This document shows positions 56,506 through 64,000 of a stretch of DNA of 64,000 bases, in pieces. Positions within the stretch are counted from its first letter, which is position 1. Every line of letters begins with the position of its first letter. The notes under the pieces were generated by a model. The model was not told the DNA's origin. It was given only the letters and a program-made list of their open reading frames with translations, and did not search any database. The stretch lies in assembly GCF_022828475.1 (NCBI RefSeq), contig NZ_CP059557.1, positions 6,619,470-6,683,469 on the forward strand. The letters are read 5' to 3'. Origin of the DNA: Saccharopolyspora gloriosae. Its GTDB lineage: Bacteria > Actinomycetota > Actinomycetes > Mycobacteriales > Pseudonocardiaceae. Made by a program: the position numbers and the translations under genes.

Positions 56506-57657
56506 GTGACCACGCACGACACCGGGGCAACCCTCACCGCGAGCCGCATCGTCACCCCGGACGGCGTGCTGGAGAACGGCTGGATCCGGCTGGCCGGCGC
56601 GGTCATCGACGAAATCGGCACCGGACCTGCCCCCACCGGAACCACCGACCTCGGCGACGGCTGGCTGGTGCCCGGTTTCGTCGACATCCACTGCCACGGC
56701 GGAGGCGGCGGCTCGTTCACCGGGCTCGAAGCCGACCAGACCCGGGCCGCGCTGGCCGCGCACCGCTCGCACGGCACCACCACGACGCTCGCCAGCCTCG
56801 TCACCGCACCCCTCCCCGACCTGGCGAAACAGGTCGGCGCGCTGCACGAGCTGGTCGTCGACGGCCTGCTCGACGGCATCCACCTGGAAGGCCCCTTCCT
56901 GTCCGCGGCGCGCTGCGGCGCGCACGACCCGGCGCTGCTGCGCGAACCGGACGAACAGGCGATCCGCACCCTGCTCAAAGCGGGGAAGGGCTCGATCAAG
57001 ATGGTGACGCTCGCGCCGGAGCTCAACGGCGCGATCCCCGCCGTCCGCACCCTCACCGCGCAAGGCGTGATCGCCGCGATCGGGCACACCGACGCCGTCC
57101 GCGAACAGGTGCTGCCCGCGGTCGACGCCGGTGCGACCGTCGCCACCCACCTGTTCAACGGGATGCGGCCGCTGCACCACCGCGAACCCGGCCCGGTCGG
57201 GACGCTGCTGGACGACGAACGCATCACGGTGGAACTGATCTGCGACCTGGTGCACCTGCATCCGGCCGTGGCCGGTCTCGCCGCACGGCACGCGGGCACC
57301 GGACGGACCGTGCTGATCACCGACGCGATCAGCGCCACCGGCGCCGGAGACGGGACCTACGAACTGGGGAAGCTGCCGGTGACGGTGGTGGACGGGGAAC
57401 CACGGCTGGCCGACGGCTCGCTCGCGGGCAGCACGCTCACCATGGACGCCGCGTTCCGCAACCTCGTCAACGACTGCGGGCTGCCGGTGCCCGCCGCGGT
57501 GCACGCCGCCTCCACCCGGCCCGCCGAGCTGCTCGGCGCGGCCGACCGGGTCGGCTCACTGCGCCCGGGACTGGCCGCGGACCTCGTGTTCCTCGGCGAC
57601 GACCTGCGGTTGCGGCACGTCATGAAATCGGGGAACTGGGACACCCCCAGCCGCTGA
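56506..57657 (+). CDS. nagA: N-acetylglucosamine-6-phosphate deacetylase
   Basis: 383 residues, amidohydrolase fold. It deacetylates GlcNAc-6-P to glucosamine 6-phosphate. Metal and active-site motifs in order are DIHCHGGGGG (His-x-His), HLEGPFLS (Glu), IGHTDA (His), THLFNGMRPLHHR (His) and LITDAISATG (catalytic Asp). GGGGAC upstream of GTG 56506; the frame extends to an earlier ATG at 56401 that lacks a ribosome site. The upstream dre-like site ties it to chitin and wall-sugar metabolism. Confidence 0.95.
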   Translation: MTTHDTGATLTASRIVTPDGVLENGWIRLAGAVIDEIGTGPAPTGTTDLGDGWLVPGFVDIHCHGGGGGSFTGLEADQTRAALAAHRSHGTTTTLASLVTAPLPDLAKQVGALHELVVDGLLDGIHLEGPFLSAARCGAHDPALLREPDEQAIRTLLKAGKGSIKMVTLAPELNGAIPAVRTLTAQGVIAAIGHTDAVREQVLPAVDAGATVATHLFNGMRPLHHREPGPVGTLLDDERITVELICDLVHLHPAVAGLAARHAGTGRTVLITDAISATGAGDGTYELGKLPVTVVDGEPRLADGSLAGSTLTMDAAFRNLVNDCGLPVPAAVHAASTRPAELLGAADRVGSLRPGLAADLVFLGDDLRLRHVMKSGNWDTPSR

Positions 57658-57740
57658 CACCGCATCGCGCCGGCAAATGACGGAGCCGAGGCCGCGTCAC
57701 CCGACGGGTCATCCGGAAAGGACGTCCTACGCTGGCGGGC

Positions 57741-57974
57741 ATGGAGAGTTCGCGGGAGACCCCGGAGAATCTGCTGTCCGCCGCGCTGCGCGCGCAAGCG
57801 GTCGGCGGGCAGCCCGGGAACGCCGCCCCCACACCACCGCCGCCCACACCACCGCCGCCCGCGCCGGTCCGGCCGCCCGAACGGCGCCGGCTCCCGGTGG
57901 CGTCGGTGCTGGTGTTCGCCGTGCTGCTCGGCATCGCCGCGGGCGGTCTCGCCGGAGTGCTCACCCTGGCTTGA
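57741..57974 (+). CDS. small proline-rich single-pass membrane protein
   Basis: 77 residues. A short acidic start (ESSRETPENLLSAALRAQ) is followed by a run rich in Pro (PTPPPPTPPPPAP), a basic PPERRR and a C-terminal helix LPVASVLVFAVLLGIAAGGL. The topology would be a cytoplasmic N-terminus with a tail anchor. TACGCT seven bases before the ATG, as for other leaderless genes here, supports it being real. Function unknown. Confidence 0.7.
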   Translation: MESSRETPENLLSAALRAQAVGGQPGNAAPTPPPPTPPPPAPVRPPERRRLPVASVLVFAVLLGIAAGGLAGVLTLA

Positions 57975-58093
57975 CGATGGCGCCACGAGCCGGACATCAC
58001 TGAGCCCGTCCGGCGCGGCGACTTGCCCCGCCCCGGACGGCCGGAGTCGGGCTGGCGGTTCACGCTCAACGGGCACCGGTACCGTTGGCGAGC

Positions 58094-58777
58094 GTGACGA
58101 CCGAACTCCCCGCGATGCTCAACGCCGCTGGAACGTCCACGCTCGCCCTGCTGCCGTCCTGGCTGGATCCGGAGAACATCGTCAGCTCGCTCGGCCCGTT
58201 CGCGCTGATCGGTGTCTGCCTGATCATCTTCGCGGAGTGCGGCCTGCTCATCGGGTTCTTCCTGCCCGGTGACTCGCTGCTGTTCGTGACGGGACTGTTC
58301 GTGGCGACCGGTGCGATCTCCACGCCGATCTGGCTGACCTGCCTGCTGCTGTCCTTGTGCGCGTTCGTCGGCAACGTGACCGGGTACTGGATCGGCCGCA
58401 AGGTCGGACCCGCCCTGTTCAACAAGCCCGACTCGAAGCTGTTCAAAACCGAACACGTCGACAAGACCCACGAATTCTTCGAGCGCTACGGCGCCCGAGC
58501 CATCATCCTCGCCCGGTTCGTGCCGATCGTGCGGACGTTCATCACCGCCGTCGCCGGCATCGGGCAGATGGACCAGCGGAAGTTCTTCAGCTACTCCGCC
58601 ATCGGCGCCGTCCTCTGGGCCGCGGGCATGACGGTGCTGGGCTACTTCCTCGGCAACATCCCGATCATCAAGGAGAACCTCGAGGCGATGGCGATCCTGA
58701 TCGTCTTCATCTCGATCCTCCCGATCATCGTCGAGTACGTGCGCGGCCGCCGCACCAAGGCGAAGGACGCCGCCTGA
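58094..58777 (+). CDS. DedA-family membrane protein
   Basis: 227 residues with the PF09335 (SNARE-associated/DedA) core: IFAECGLLIGFFLPGDSLLF, GNVTGYWIGRKVG and FFERYGARAIILARFVPIVRTF followed by AGIGQM, including the conserved Glu, Asp and Arg residues needed for DedA proteins. These act in phospholipid (undecaprenyl-phosphate-type) flipping and membrane homeostasis. GTG 58094 with TACCGT eight bases upstream is the likely leaderless start. Confidence 0.92.
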   Translation: MTTELPAMLNAAGTSTLALLPSWLDPENIVSSLGPFALIGVCLIIFAECGLLIGFFLPGDSLLFVTGLFVATGAISTPIWLTCLLLSLCAFVGNVTGYWIGRKVGPALFNKPDSKLFKTEHVDKTHEFFERYGARAIILARFVPIVRTFITAVAGIGQMDQRKFFSYSAIGAVLWAAGMTVLGYFLGNIPIIKENLEAMAILIVFISILPIIVEYVRGRRTKAKDAA

Positions 58778-58807
58778 GGCACTGACCGACTCAGCCACCG
58801 AACGGCG

Positions 58808-58848
58808 AAAGCCCGGCCGGGCGCGGACGATCCGCTCGGCCGGGCTTT
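58808..58848. terminator. bidirectional terminator with T tract
   Basis: A perfect 12-bp stem, AAAGCCCGGCCG (58808-58819) with CGGCCGGGCTTT (58837-58848), followed by TT on the plus strand. It lies between the convergent DedA and methyltransferase genes. Confidence 0.85.
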
Positions 58849-58858
58849 TTCACGCCCG

Positions 58859-59512
58859 CTACCAGGCGCGGGACGGGTCCGCGTGCTGCGCGATCCAGGC
58901 GTGCATGGCGATGCCCGCCGCCACCCCCGCGTTGATCGAACGCGTCGACCCGAACTGCGCGATGGACACCACGACGTCCGCCGTCTCCCACGAATCCGAA
59001 TGCAACCCCGGCCCTTCCTGGCCGAACAACAGCACGCAGCGCTCCGGCAACGCGGTGCGCTCGATGGGCGTCGCGCCCGGCGTGTTGTCCACCGCGACGA
59101 TCGCCAGCCCCTGCTCGGCGGCGAACTCGCGCAGCGAACCCAGGTCAGGGTGGTGGTGCACGTGCTGGTACCGGTCGGTGACCATCGCGCCGCGCCGGTT
59201 CCAGCGGCGACGCCCCACGATGTGCACGGCCCGCGCGGCGAACGCGTTGGCGGTGCGCACCACGGTCCCGATGTTGTGGTCGTGCTGGAAGTTCTCAATC
59301 GCCACGTGGAAGTCGTGGCGGCGGGTGTCGAGATCGGCGACGACCGCGTCCCGGCGCCAGTAGCGGTAGTGGTCGACCACATTGCGCCGGTCGCCTTCGG
59401 CCAGCAGCTCCGGGTCGTAGCGCTCGTCGTCCGGCCACGGCCCTTCCCACGGCCCCACGCCCACGTCGGTGCCCCACTCGGTGGGGCCGGGCAGGCCCGT
59501 TTCCTGACTCAT
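58859..59512 (-). CDS. SpoU/TrmH-family RNA methyltransferase
   Basis: 217 residues, SPOUT fold. The SAM-binding and knot motifs are HNIGTVVRTANAFAARAVHI, VLLFGQEGPGLHSDSW and IAQFGSTRSINAGVAAGIAM. These match the three SpoU motifs with the catalytic Arg in motif 1 region and Ser/Asn in motif 3. It methylates ribose 2'-OH in tRNA or rRNA; the site is unknown. ATG 59512 overlaps the preceding gene's stop by ATGA. Confidence 0.92.
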   Translation of the reverse strand: MSQETGLPGPTEWGTDVGVGPWEGPWPDDERYDPELLAEGDRRNVVDHYRYWRRDAVVADLDTRRHDFHVAIENFQHDHNIGTVVRTANAFAARAVHIVGRRRWNRRGAMVTDRYQHVHHHPDLGSLREFAAEQGLAIVAVDNTPGATPIERTALPERCVLLFGQEGPGLHSDSWETADVVVSIAQFGSTRSINAGVAAGIAMHAWIAQHADPSRAW

Positions 59513-60168
59513 CGCCCGGACAACTCCCCCCACGGCACGCCGCCGTGCACATCGACCAGCAGATCCAGCATCGGCAGCACCGTCTCCGGCTTCGCCGGTC
59601 CGGCACGGAACGCGACCACGTGATCCGGCGCGAACTCCAGCACGACGTCGCTCATGCGGTCATCGGTGAGCAAGGCGCGCGCCAAGCCCGGCGGCACCGC
59701 GCGGCGCGCGAACTCCGCGTCCGGCGAAGTCAGCAGGTACGCGCGGTCGAACTCCGCGTCGCCCGAAGGGACGCGCAGATCCTGGCCGAGCGCGCCGAAC
59801 ACGCCCGCGCGCGCCACCCGCAACTCCGGCCCTGGCACCGGGCGCGGCAGCACCACGGCGACCCCGAAGGTGAACACCCGCTGCCCAAGACCCGGCGGAC
59901 GCCGGTACTGCACCGCCTCGAACGCCTGCCCGCGATGCTGCCCGGCGAAATGGAAGTAGTCGTGCAACCCGCGGGAACTCGCGAACTCCCGCAGCACCCG
60001 AGCCTGCCGCCACAACTGGTCGCCCGGCACCTGCCGCCAGCCCTCACCGGACCGCAGCAGCCGCTGGAAATTCCCGATGGAGCGCTTGCGGCCGAGCACG
60101 GCGAGCAGCACACCGCCCACCAAGATCAGGGCGATCAGGACGAAGGCGATGGGGACGATTGCTTCCAC
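59509..60168 (-). CDS. single-pass membrane protein of unknown function, coupled to the methyltransferase
   Basis: 219 residues. One N-terminal helix (IVPIAFVLIALILVGGVLLAVLG) is followed by a cytoplasmic domain of about 190 residues with YRRPPGLGQRVFTFGVAVVLPRP and a C-terminal DLLVDVHGGVPWGELSGR. No named family is recognised. Its stop overlaps the methyltransferase start (ATGA), and pyrE lies 24 bases upstream on the same strand. Mycobacteria have a gene of unknown function in this same slot between their methyltransferase and pyrE. Confidence 0.7.
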   Translation of the reverse strand: MEAIVPIAFVLIALILVGGVLLAVLGRKRSIGNFQRLLRSGEGWRQVPGDQLWRQARVLREFASSRGLHDYFHFAGQHRGQAFEAVQYRRPPGLGQRVFTFGVAVVLPRPVPGPELRVARAGVFGALGQDLRVPSGDAEFDRAYLLTSPDAEFARRAVPPGLARALLTDDRMSDVVLEFAPDHVVAFRAGPAKPETVLPMLDLLVDVHGGVPWGELSGR

Positions 60169-60192
60169 GGGACACGACCGTTCTGGACGCGG

Positions 60193-60741
60193 TCAGCTCA
60201 GACCGAGATCGGCGAGGTTCAGCAGCGAACGGTAGCTCAGCCCCTCGGCCTCGATGGCCTCTTTCGCGCCGGTCCCGCGATCCACCACGGTCACCACACC
60301 GACGATCTCGGCGTTCTCCTCGCGCAGCGCCTCCACCGCGGTGAGCACACTGCCGCCGGTGGTGGAGGTGTCCTCCACGGCGAGCACCTTGCGGCCCGCG
60401 ACGCCAGGACCTTCGATGCGCCGCTGCATGCCGTGCGCCTTCGCGTCCTTGCGCACCACAAAAGAATCGATCGGGCGGCCGGGCGCGTGCATCATCGCGG
60501 TCGCGACAGGATCCGCGCCCAACGTGAGACCACCGACCGCGTGGTGCTCCCAATCCGCGGTGAGCTGCCGCAACAACGTGCCGATGAGCGGTGCGGCGGC
60601 GTGGTGCAGCGTCGCCCGGCGCAGGTCGACGTAGTAGTCGGCCTCCTTGCCGGAGGACAACGTCACCTTGCCGTGCACCACGGCGAGCTCGGTGACGAGC
60701 CGGGCGAGCTCAACACATTCCACCTGGTCAACCTGATTCAC
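60193..60741 (-). CDS. pyrE: orotate phosphoribosyltransferase
   Basis: 182 residues. The PRPP-binding motif VLAVEDTSTTGGSVLTAV (near 120) and the flexible-loop Lys region RKDAKAHG are typical. It makes OMP from orotate and PRPP in pyrimidine synthesis. GTG 60741 has TAAACT eight bases upstream (leaderless). Likely cotranscribed with the two downstream genes. Confidence 0.96.
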   Translation of the reverse strand: MNQVDQVECVELARLVTELAVVHGKVTLSSGKEADYYVDLRRATLHHAAAPLIGTLLRQLTADWEHHAVGGLTLGADPVATAMMHAPGRPIDSFVVRKDAKAHGMQRRIEGPGVAGRKVLAVEDTSTTGGSVLTAVEALREENAEIVGVVTVVDRGTGAKEAIEAEGLSYRSLLNLADLGLS

Positions 60742-60790
60742 GTCGTGGAAGTTTACTGGCTGGTTTCGGGGCTCTTGTTGCTTGGGTGGT

Positions 60791-61190
60791 CGGGTGGCGG
60801 AACCTCAGCTGTCTTCTCGCTGCGGGATCTTTTTCCCTAGTGGCTCCGCCACGAGGGAAAAAGCTGTCCTCGCGAGAAGACAGCTGAGAACCCGCCGGTG
60901 GCCACCTTTTCGACGTGGGCTATGTGCTTCGCACATACAGGCACGGCCTTCGGCCGCGAGGCAGGCGGGGCTTCGCCCGCCCTTCGAGGGCTTCGCCGCC
61001 AAAAGCACGGCCTTCGGCCGCGAGGCAGGCGGGGCTTCGCCCGCCCTTCGAGGGCTTCGCCGCCAAAAGCACGGCCTTCGGCCGCGAGGCAGGCGGGGCT
61101 TCGCCCGCCCTTCGAGGGCTTCGCCGCCAAAGGCACGGCTTCGTCGGCAGAGGCACGGCTATCGCCGTTAGGCGGGCGGGGCTTTGGCTG
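60791..61190 (+). repeat. dispersed hairpin element, copy E with 64-bp tandem tail
   Basis: Core 60791-60903, nearly identical to copy B (outer arms CTCAGCTGTCTTCTCGC and complement, TTTTTCCC inner stem). The tail has three perfect or nearly perfect 64-bp tandem units starting at 60941, 61005 and 61069. Each unit contains CGGCC-TTC-GGCCG, CGGGGC-TTC-GCCCG and GGC-TTC-GCC hairpins. It lies between pyrE and the SDR gene, both on the minus strand. Confidence 0.87.
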
Positions 61191-61202
61191 TCCGTCTCGG
61201 GG

Positions 61203-61976
61203 TCAGGTTCGGCCGGGGACTGTTCGGGTTACCACTGCTCGTTGGAGGCGGTGGGGGATCAGGCGGCCGATGGTGACGAGGGCCTTGTACTGCGGGCTGG
61301 GGATGGAGACCGAGCGGCCGCGGCGGAGGTCGGTGAGGCCTTCGTGGACCACGTCGTCGGCGCGCAGCCAGAACGCCTTCGGCAAGCGGCTCATGGAAAG
61401 GCCGGCTCGCTCGTGGAACTCGGTCCGGGTGAAGCCGGGGCACAGCGCCATCACTCGCACTCCGGTGCCGGTCAGCGCGGAGGACAGGCCCTCGGAGAAC
61501 GTCGTCACCCAGGACTTGGTGGCGGCATAGGTGGAACCGGCCACGGAGAAGAACCCGGCCACGCTGGACAGGTTGATCACGTCGCCGCCCCCGCGCGCCC
61601 GCATCCCCGGCACCGCCGCGTGCGTCAGCCGCAGCACGGCGGCCACATTGAGGTCGAGCTGCTTGCGCAAGGTCGCCGGTTCGGTGTCCCAGAACGCGCC
61701 GGAAGTGCCGAAGCCCGCGTTGTTGACCAGCAGGTCCACCGGCCGCCGCTCGTCGGCGACGCGGCGCTCCACCTCGGCGAGCTGCGCCGGGTCGGCGAGG
61801 TCCGCGACGAGCACTTCGACGGTGACGCCGTGACGCGCGCGCAGCGCCTCGGCCAGCGCCTCCAGCCTCGTGGCGTCGCGGGCGACGAGCACCAGGTCGT
61901 GCCCCTCGGCGGCGAGCCTGCGGGCGAAGGCGTTGCCGATCCCGGCGGTGGGGCCGGTGACAAGTGCGGTAGGCAT
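61203..61976 (-). CDS. short-chain dehydrogenase/reductase
   Basis: 257 residues, classical SDR. The cofactor motif TGPTAGIGNAFARRLA (T-G-x3-G-x-G), NNAG, catalytic Ser in LSSVAGFF, Tyr-x3-Lys in YAATKSW and CPGFTRTEFHERAG are present. Substrate unknown; the DltE-like group with the LSMSRLPKAFWLRADDVV tail is common in actinomycetes. ATG 61976 has TACGGT seven bases upstream (leaderless). Confidence 0.92.
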   Translation of the reverse strand: MPTALVTGPTAGIGNAFARRLAAEGHDLVLVARDATRLEALAEALRARHGVTVEVLVADLADPAQLAEVERRVADERRPVDLLVNNAGFGTSGAFWDTEPATLRKQLDLNVAAVLRLTHAAVPGMRARGGGDVINLSSVAGFFSVAGSTYAATKSWVTTFSEGLSSALTGTGVRVMALCPGFTRTEFHERAGLSMSRLPKAFWLRADDVVHEGLTDLRRGRSVSIPSPQYKALVTIGRLIPHRLQRAVVTRTVPGRT

Positions 61977-62011
61977 GGTTCGCACCGTATCGCCTTGCTG
62001 ATCGGCTCCGG

Positions 62012-62794
62012 TCAGGACTGGTTCTCGGAATGCTCGGCGCGCTCGACGCGGACCGTCTCGTTGGTGTCCGCCGGGGAGGACGCGCCGGTGGCTCCCTTGA
62101 GCTGACGGGTCGGCTCGGTCTCCGCGGCCTGCTCCGGCTCCGGCTCGTTCGGATCCGTTTCGAACGGGTCGATGATGTCGGCGAGTTCGCCCAGCGCGCG
62201 CAGCAGCCGTTCCAGGCGGGCCGGGTCGGCGCCGTCGGGTTCGATGGCGGCCAGCACCCAGTCCTGCTCCAGCCACACCACGGTGACGTCGGGACCGACC
62301 TCTTCGGCGGCCTCGACCAGTGCCGGGGTGACCAGCGGGCGGGCCGCGGCGACCTCGGTGACGAAGGCGTAGCGGGAGCCGACGGGTCCGAGCAGGTCCA
62401 GCCCGGAGTCCTGCGGCACCGGCACGTCCGGCTGCCAGAGTTCGAGGATGGTGCTGACGCTGCGGCGGCAACGCACCCCGGCGAGCACGGTCGCGACCTT
62501 GTTGTTCACGGTGAGGTCGAGCACGTAGACCTGGCGGCGGCCGTCGGCGGTGAACGTGGAACCGGCGACGACGTCCGTGGCGGTGCCGGTGCCGTGCTGC
62601 GCGAGCGCGCCGCGTTCCCAGCGCGTCGGCAGCACTTGGTCGACTTCGGCGAACTGCCAACCGCGCAGCGCCGCCCAGCGACGCCGCTCCCGGTTGTTCG
62701 GGGCGCGTCGTGTGCGGTCGGCGATCAGCAGCGCGACGCCCGCGGCGATCGCGAGGACGGCGACGAGGAACCAGACCCAGGCAGGGATACCCAC
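62012..62794 (-). CDS. single-pass membrane protein of unknown function
   Basis: 260 residues. An N-terminal helix (IPAWVWFLVAVLAIAAGVALLIA) and basic stop RTRRAPNNRERRRW precede a folded domain (WERGALAQHGTGTATDV, VTVVWLEQDWVLAAIEP) and an acidic Glu/Pro tail. It resembles, by size and position near pyrE, the secreted/membrane protein encoded beside pyrE in mycobacteria. GTG 62794 with TACCCT seven bases upstream is probably leaderless. Confidence 0.72.
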   Translation of the reverse strand: MGIPAWVWFLVAVLAIAAGVALLIADRTRRAPNNRERRRWAALRGWQFAEVDQVLPTRWERGALAQHGTGTATDVVAGSTFTADGRRQVYVLDLTVNNKVATVLAGVRCRRSVSTILELWQPDVPVPQDSGLDLLGPVGSRYAFVTEVAAARPLVTPALVEAAEEVGPDVTVVWLEQDWVLAAIEPDGADPARLERLLRALGELADIIDPFETDPNEPEPEQAAETEPTRQLKGATGASSPADTNETVRVERAEHSENQS

Positions 62795-63051
62795 ACCGCG
62801 CAGGGTAGTCCCGTCGCCATCTCCCGCGAAGATCGCCGGGGTCTCCGGGCGGGAATTGCGCCATCCGTGCGAGGTGCGCAGCACGGATGGCTCGGGAAGG
62901 TCTCGCTCCGGATATGGCCGGGCTCTCGGCGCCCCGTCCGCGAACCCGTTCCGCGCAGCGGCCAGAGCCATCGGGTGTCGGTGGAGGGCGGTCGGCGACT
63001 CGCCGGAGACCGCACGAACGCGGCGATTCGGCGCGGAGGCCGGGAACGAAG
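62795..63051. other. intergenic region without a recognisable gene
   Basis: About 260 bases between the membrane protein start and the hairpin at 63052. It holds the TACCCT box at 62802-62807 (minus strand); otherwise no motif or coding frame is convincing. Confidence 0.35.
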
Positions 63052-63083
63052 AAGGACGGGAGCGGCGAACCGCTCCCGTCCTT
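63052..63083 (-). terminator. terminator after the ABC permease remnant
   Basis: A 14-bp perfect stem (63052-63065 with 63070-63083) closed by CGAA on the plus strand (TTCG on the minus strand), with CTTC-rich sequence beyond. It lies about 60 bases past the pseudogene stop at 63142. Confidence 0.65.
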
Positions 63084-63141
63084 GTCTTCTTCTCTTATCG
63101 ACCGGCTGATCCGATCTCTGTAGCGGCCGATCGGGTGAACG

Positions 63142-63484
63142 TCAGACAGAAATCCGCCGCAGCCACCAAGCGGTGAACGCGAACAAGGCGAGCGCGGTCG
63201 CGACGAGCAGGCCCGCCTCGATGCCCTGGAAGATCCAGAACCGCTCCGCGGGGGTGGTAGCTCACGAGGTCACCGGGGTGACCGAGCACGAACGCGTCGC
63301 GCACGTCCTCATTGGTCCGCGTGGTCACCGGAGTCATGTAGTGCGGGCGAACCCCGATCCACACGAACAGCGACCACGCCACCGAGCAGACCAGGGTCGC
63401 CGCCATCGCCGGCACGGTCCGCCGCAGCAGCGCGCCGGACGCCATTCCGATCGCGAAGCCGCACAGGCAGTTCGCCGGGAACAC
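63142..63484 (-). pseudogene. C-terminal remnant of an ABC-2-type transporter permease
   Basis: The frame from about 63484 encodes FAIGMASGALLRRTVPAMAA and further helical sequence, then breaks at the C5 run near 63258. One base out, it continues YHPAERFWIFQGIEAGLL and a final helix ending WWLRRISV. This is the typical end of actinomycete ABC-2 permeases. The N-terminal half is missing and one extra C disrupts the frame, so it is a decayed gene unless the indel is an error. Confidence 0.7.
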
Positions 63485-63588
63485 CAGGACGCGATTCGCG
63501 GCGCGGCGCGGCCCGCAATGATCCGTTCCTCCAGCACGTGCACGGGAGACGAGATCCGCGCTGTGGCCATCCGCACAAGCAATGTCGA

Positions 63589-63609
63589 AGTGGAATGTTC
63601 AATTCCACT
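63589..63609 (+). promoter_or_regulatory. inverted-repeat operator upstream of the MFS gene
   Basis: AGTGGAAT-GTTCA-ATTCCACT: perfect 8-bp arms around five bases, in an AT-richer patch 48 bases before the MFS start. A likely repressor site, although no regulator gene is within the window beside it. Confidence 0.6.
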
Positions 63610-63656
63610 CGTCGGTTGCCTCGATTCGGAATCATCGTCGCGCCCGGAGGAGCTCC

Positions 63657-64000
63657 ATGACCGCGCCCGAGGTCGCTCTCGACCGTCCCGTCCGCGCCCC
63701 GCGGGCAGTGCTCGCCCCGCATCGCGCGTTCTGGTTCGTCGGAGCGCTGCTGGCGCTGTTCCTGATGGCCTCCACCGCGCCGTCCCCGATGTACGCGATC
63801 TACCAGCAGCGCTGGGACTTCTCCGCGACCGTGCTGACCGAGGTGTTCGGCGCCTACATGATCGGCATCCTCGCCGCGCTGGTGCTGTTCGGCGCCGTGT
63901 CCGACCGGATCGGCAGGCGCCCGGTGCTGTTCGCCGCGCTGCTGCTGGAGATCGTGTCGATGCTGGTGCTCGCGTTCGCGCCCGACGTGGGGCCGTTGTT
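63657..64000 (+). CDS. MFS transporter, N-terminal part (runs off the window)
   Basis: The first 114 residues are present. After a 20-residue cytoplasmic start come two or three membrane helices (FWFVGALLALFLMASTAPSP, VLTEVFGAYMIGILAALVLF) and the major-facilitator loop motif GAVSDRIGRRPVL. CCGGAGGAG upstream of ATG 63657. It is probably a drug or metabolite exporter of the DHA type, but the substrate cannot be inferred. The rest lies beyond the window. Confidence 0.88.
   Translation, partial: MTAPEVALDRPVRAPRAVLAPHRAFWFVGALLALFLMASTAPSPMYAIYQQRWDFSATVLTEVFGAYMIGILAALVLFGAVSDRIGRRPVLFAALLLEIVSMLVLAFAPDVGPL

Noticed and set aside
60782-61530. Overlapping plus-strand frames through hairpin element E
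   Set aside because: Same reasons as for element B; they also run antisense into the SDR gene.
63052-63083. Terminator of an orphan plus-strand small RNA
   Set aside because: The hairpin is better explained as the terminator of the minus-strand permease remnant that stops about 60 bases away.

Overview
The window is a GC-rich chromosomal segment of an actinomycete. Several features point to the Pseudonocardiaceae, with Saccharopolyspora-like genera as my best guess: very high GC at third codon positions, a WhiJ-type XRE/DUF5753 regulator with a run of DUF397 genes, type VII secretion substrates, SigE-family ECF sigma factors, and many apparently leaderless genes with a TANNNT box 6-8 nt before the start codon. 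There is no rRNA or tRNA gene. Most of it is ordinary housekeeping chromosome, cut by two insertion sequences and by two families of dispersed hairpin repeats.

Layout. 1-10.6 kb: a GH15 trehalase/glucoamylase-type enzyme overlapping a glucose dehydrogenase, a DUF4232 lipoprotein, a PAS-GGDEF-EAL protein, a secreted GH25 lysozyme, two tandem pentapeptide-type membrane paralogues and a small secreted cysteine protein. 10.7-12.1 kb: an IS3-family element sitting inside the loop of a terminator hairpin. 12.1-15.4 kb: a second DUF4232 protein, two tiny Cys-rich proteins, an XRE regulator and four DUF397 copies, one dead. 15.4-25.5 kb: purine genes purL, purQ, a 47-codon ORF, purS, then (after unrelated genes) purC and purB. 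25.6-30.9 kb: a heterodimeric ABC exporter with one dead ATP site, a TetR, and an ECF sigma/membrane partner pair. 31-38 kb: threonine aldolase, then a quinate/shikimate catabolic cluster (QsuB-type dehydratase, dehydrogenase, TetR, MHS transporter). 38-44.8 kb: aminotransferase, a frameshifted WXG100-transglycosylase protein, an EspC-like protein, purD, a secreted phosphodiesterase. 45-47.7 kb: ssuD, a frameshifted ssuA and an upstream leader-peptide ORF typical of actinobacterial sulfur genes. 47.7-52 kb: secreted HNH nuclease, purA, an IS481-family element. 52-64 kb: FUSC protein, DUF3151, fba, YciI, ECF sigma factor, nagA with a DasR-like site, DedA, a SpoU methyltransferase, pyrE, an SDR, a broken ABC permease and the start of an MFS transporter.

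The housekeeping genes are in an order that resembles, from memory, two mycobacterial neighbourhoods (purD-purB-purC-purS-purQ-purL, and purA-DUF3151-fba-DedA-methyltransferase-pyrE). Seven purine genes plus pyrE make this a nucleotide-synthesis-rich region, although the genes are dispersed.

The most novel-looking signal is a five-copy intergenic element (cores at 23901, 32331, 47570, 51754 and 60791). It folds into a long hairpin whose stems change in a compensatory way between copies while its internal loops stay constant. Three copies carry a tail of small hairpins with TTC loops, tandemly repeated with 64-bp or 82-bp periods. A second, separate hairpin family (core like GAACGG-CCGTTCGCCC, loop containing GGGA) sits at 3' ends of genes and looks like a dispersed terminator family.
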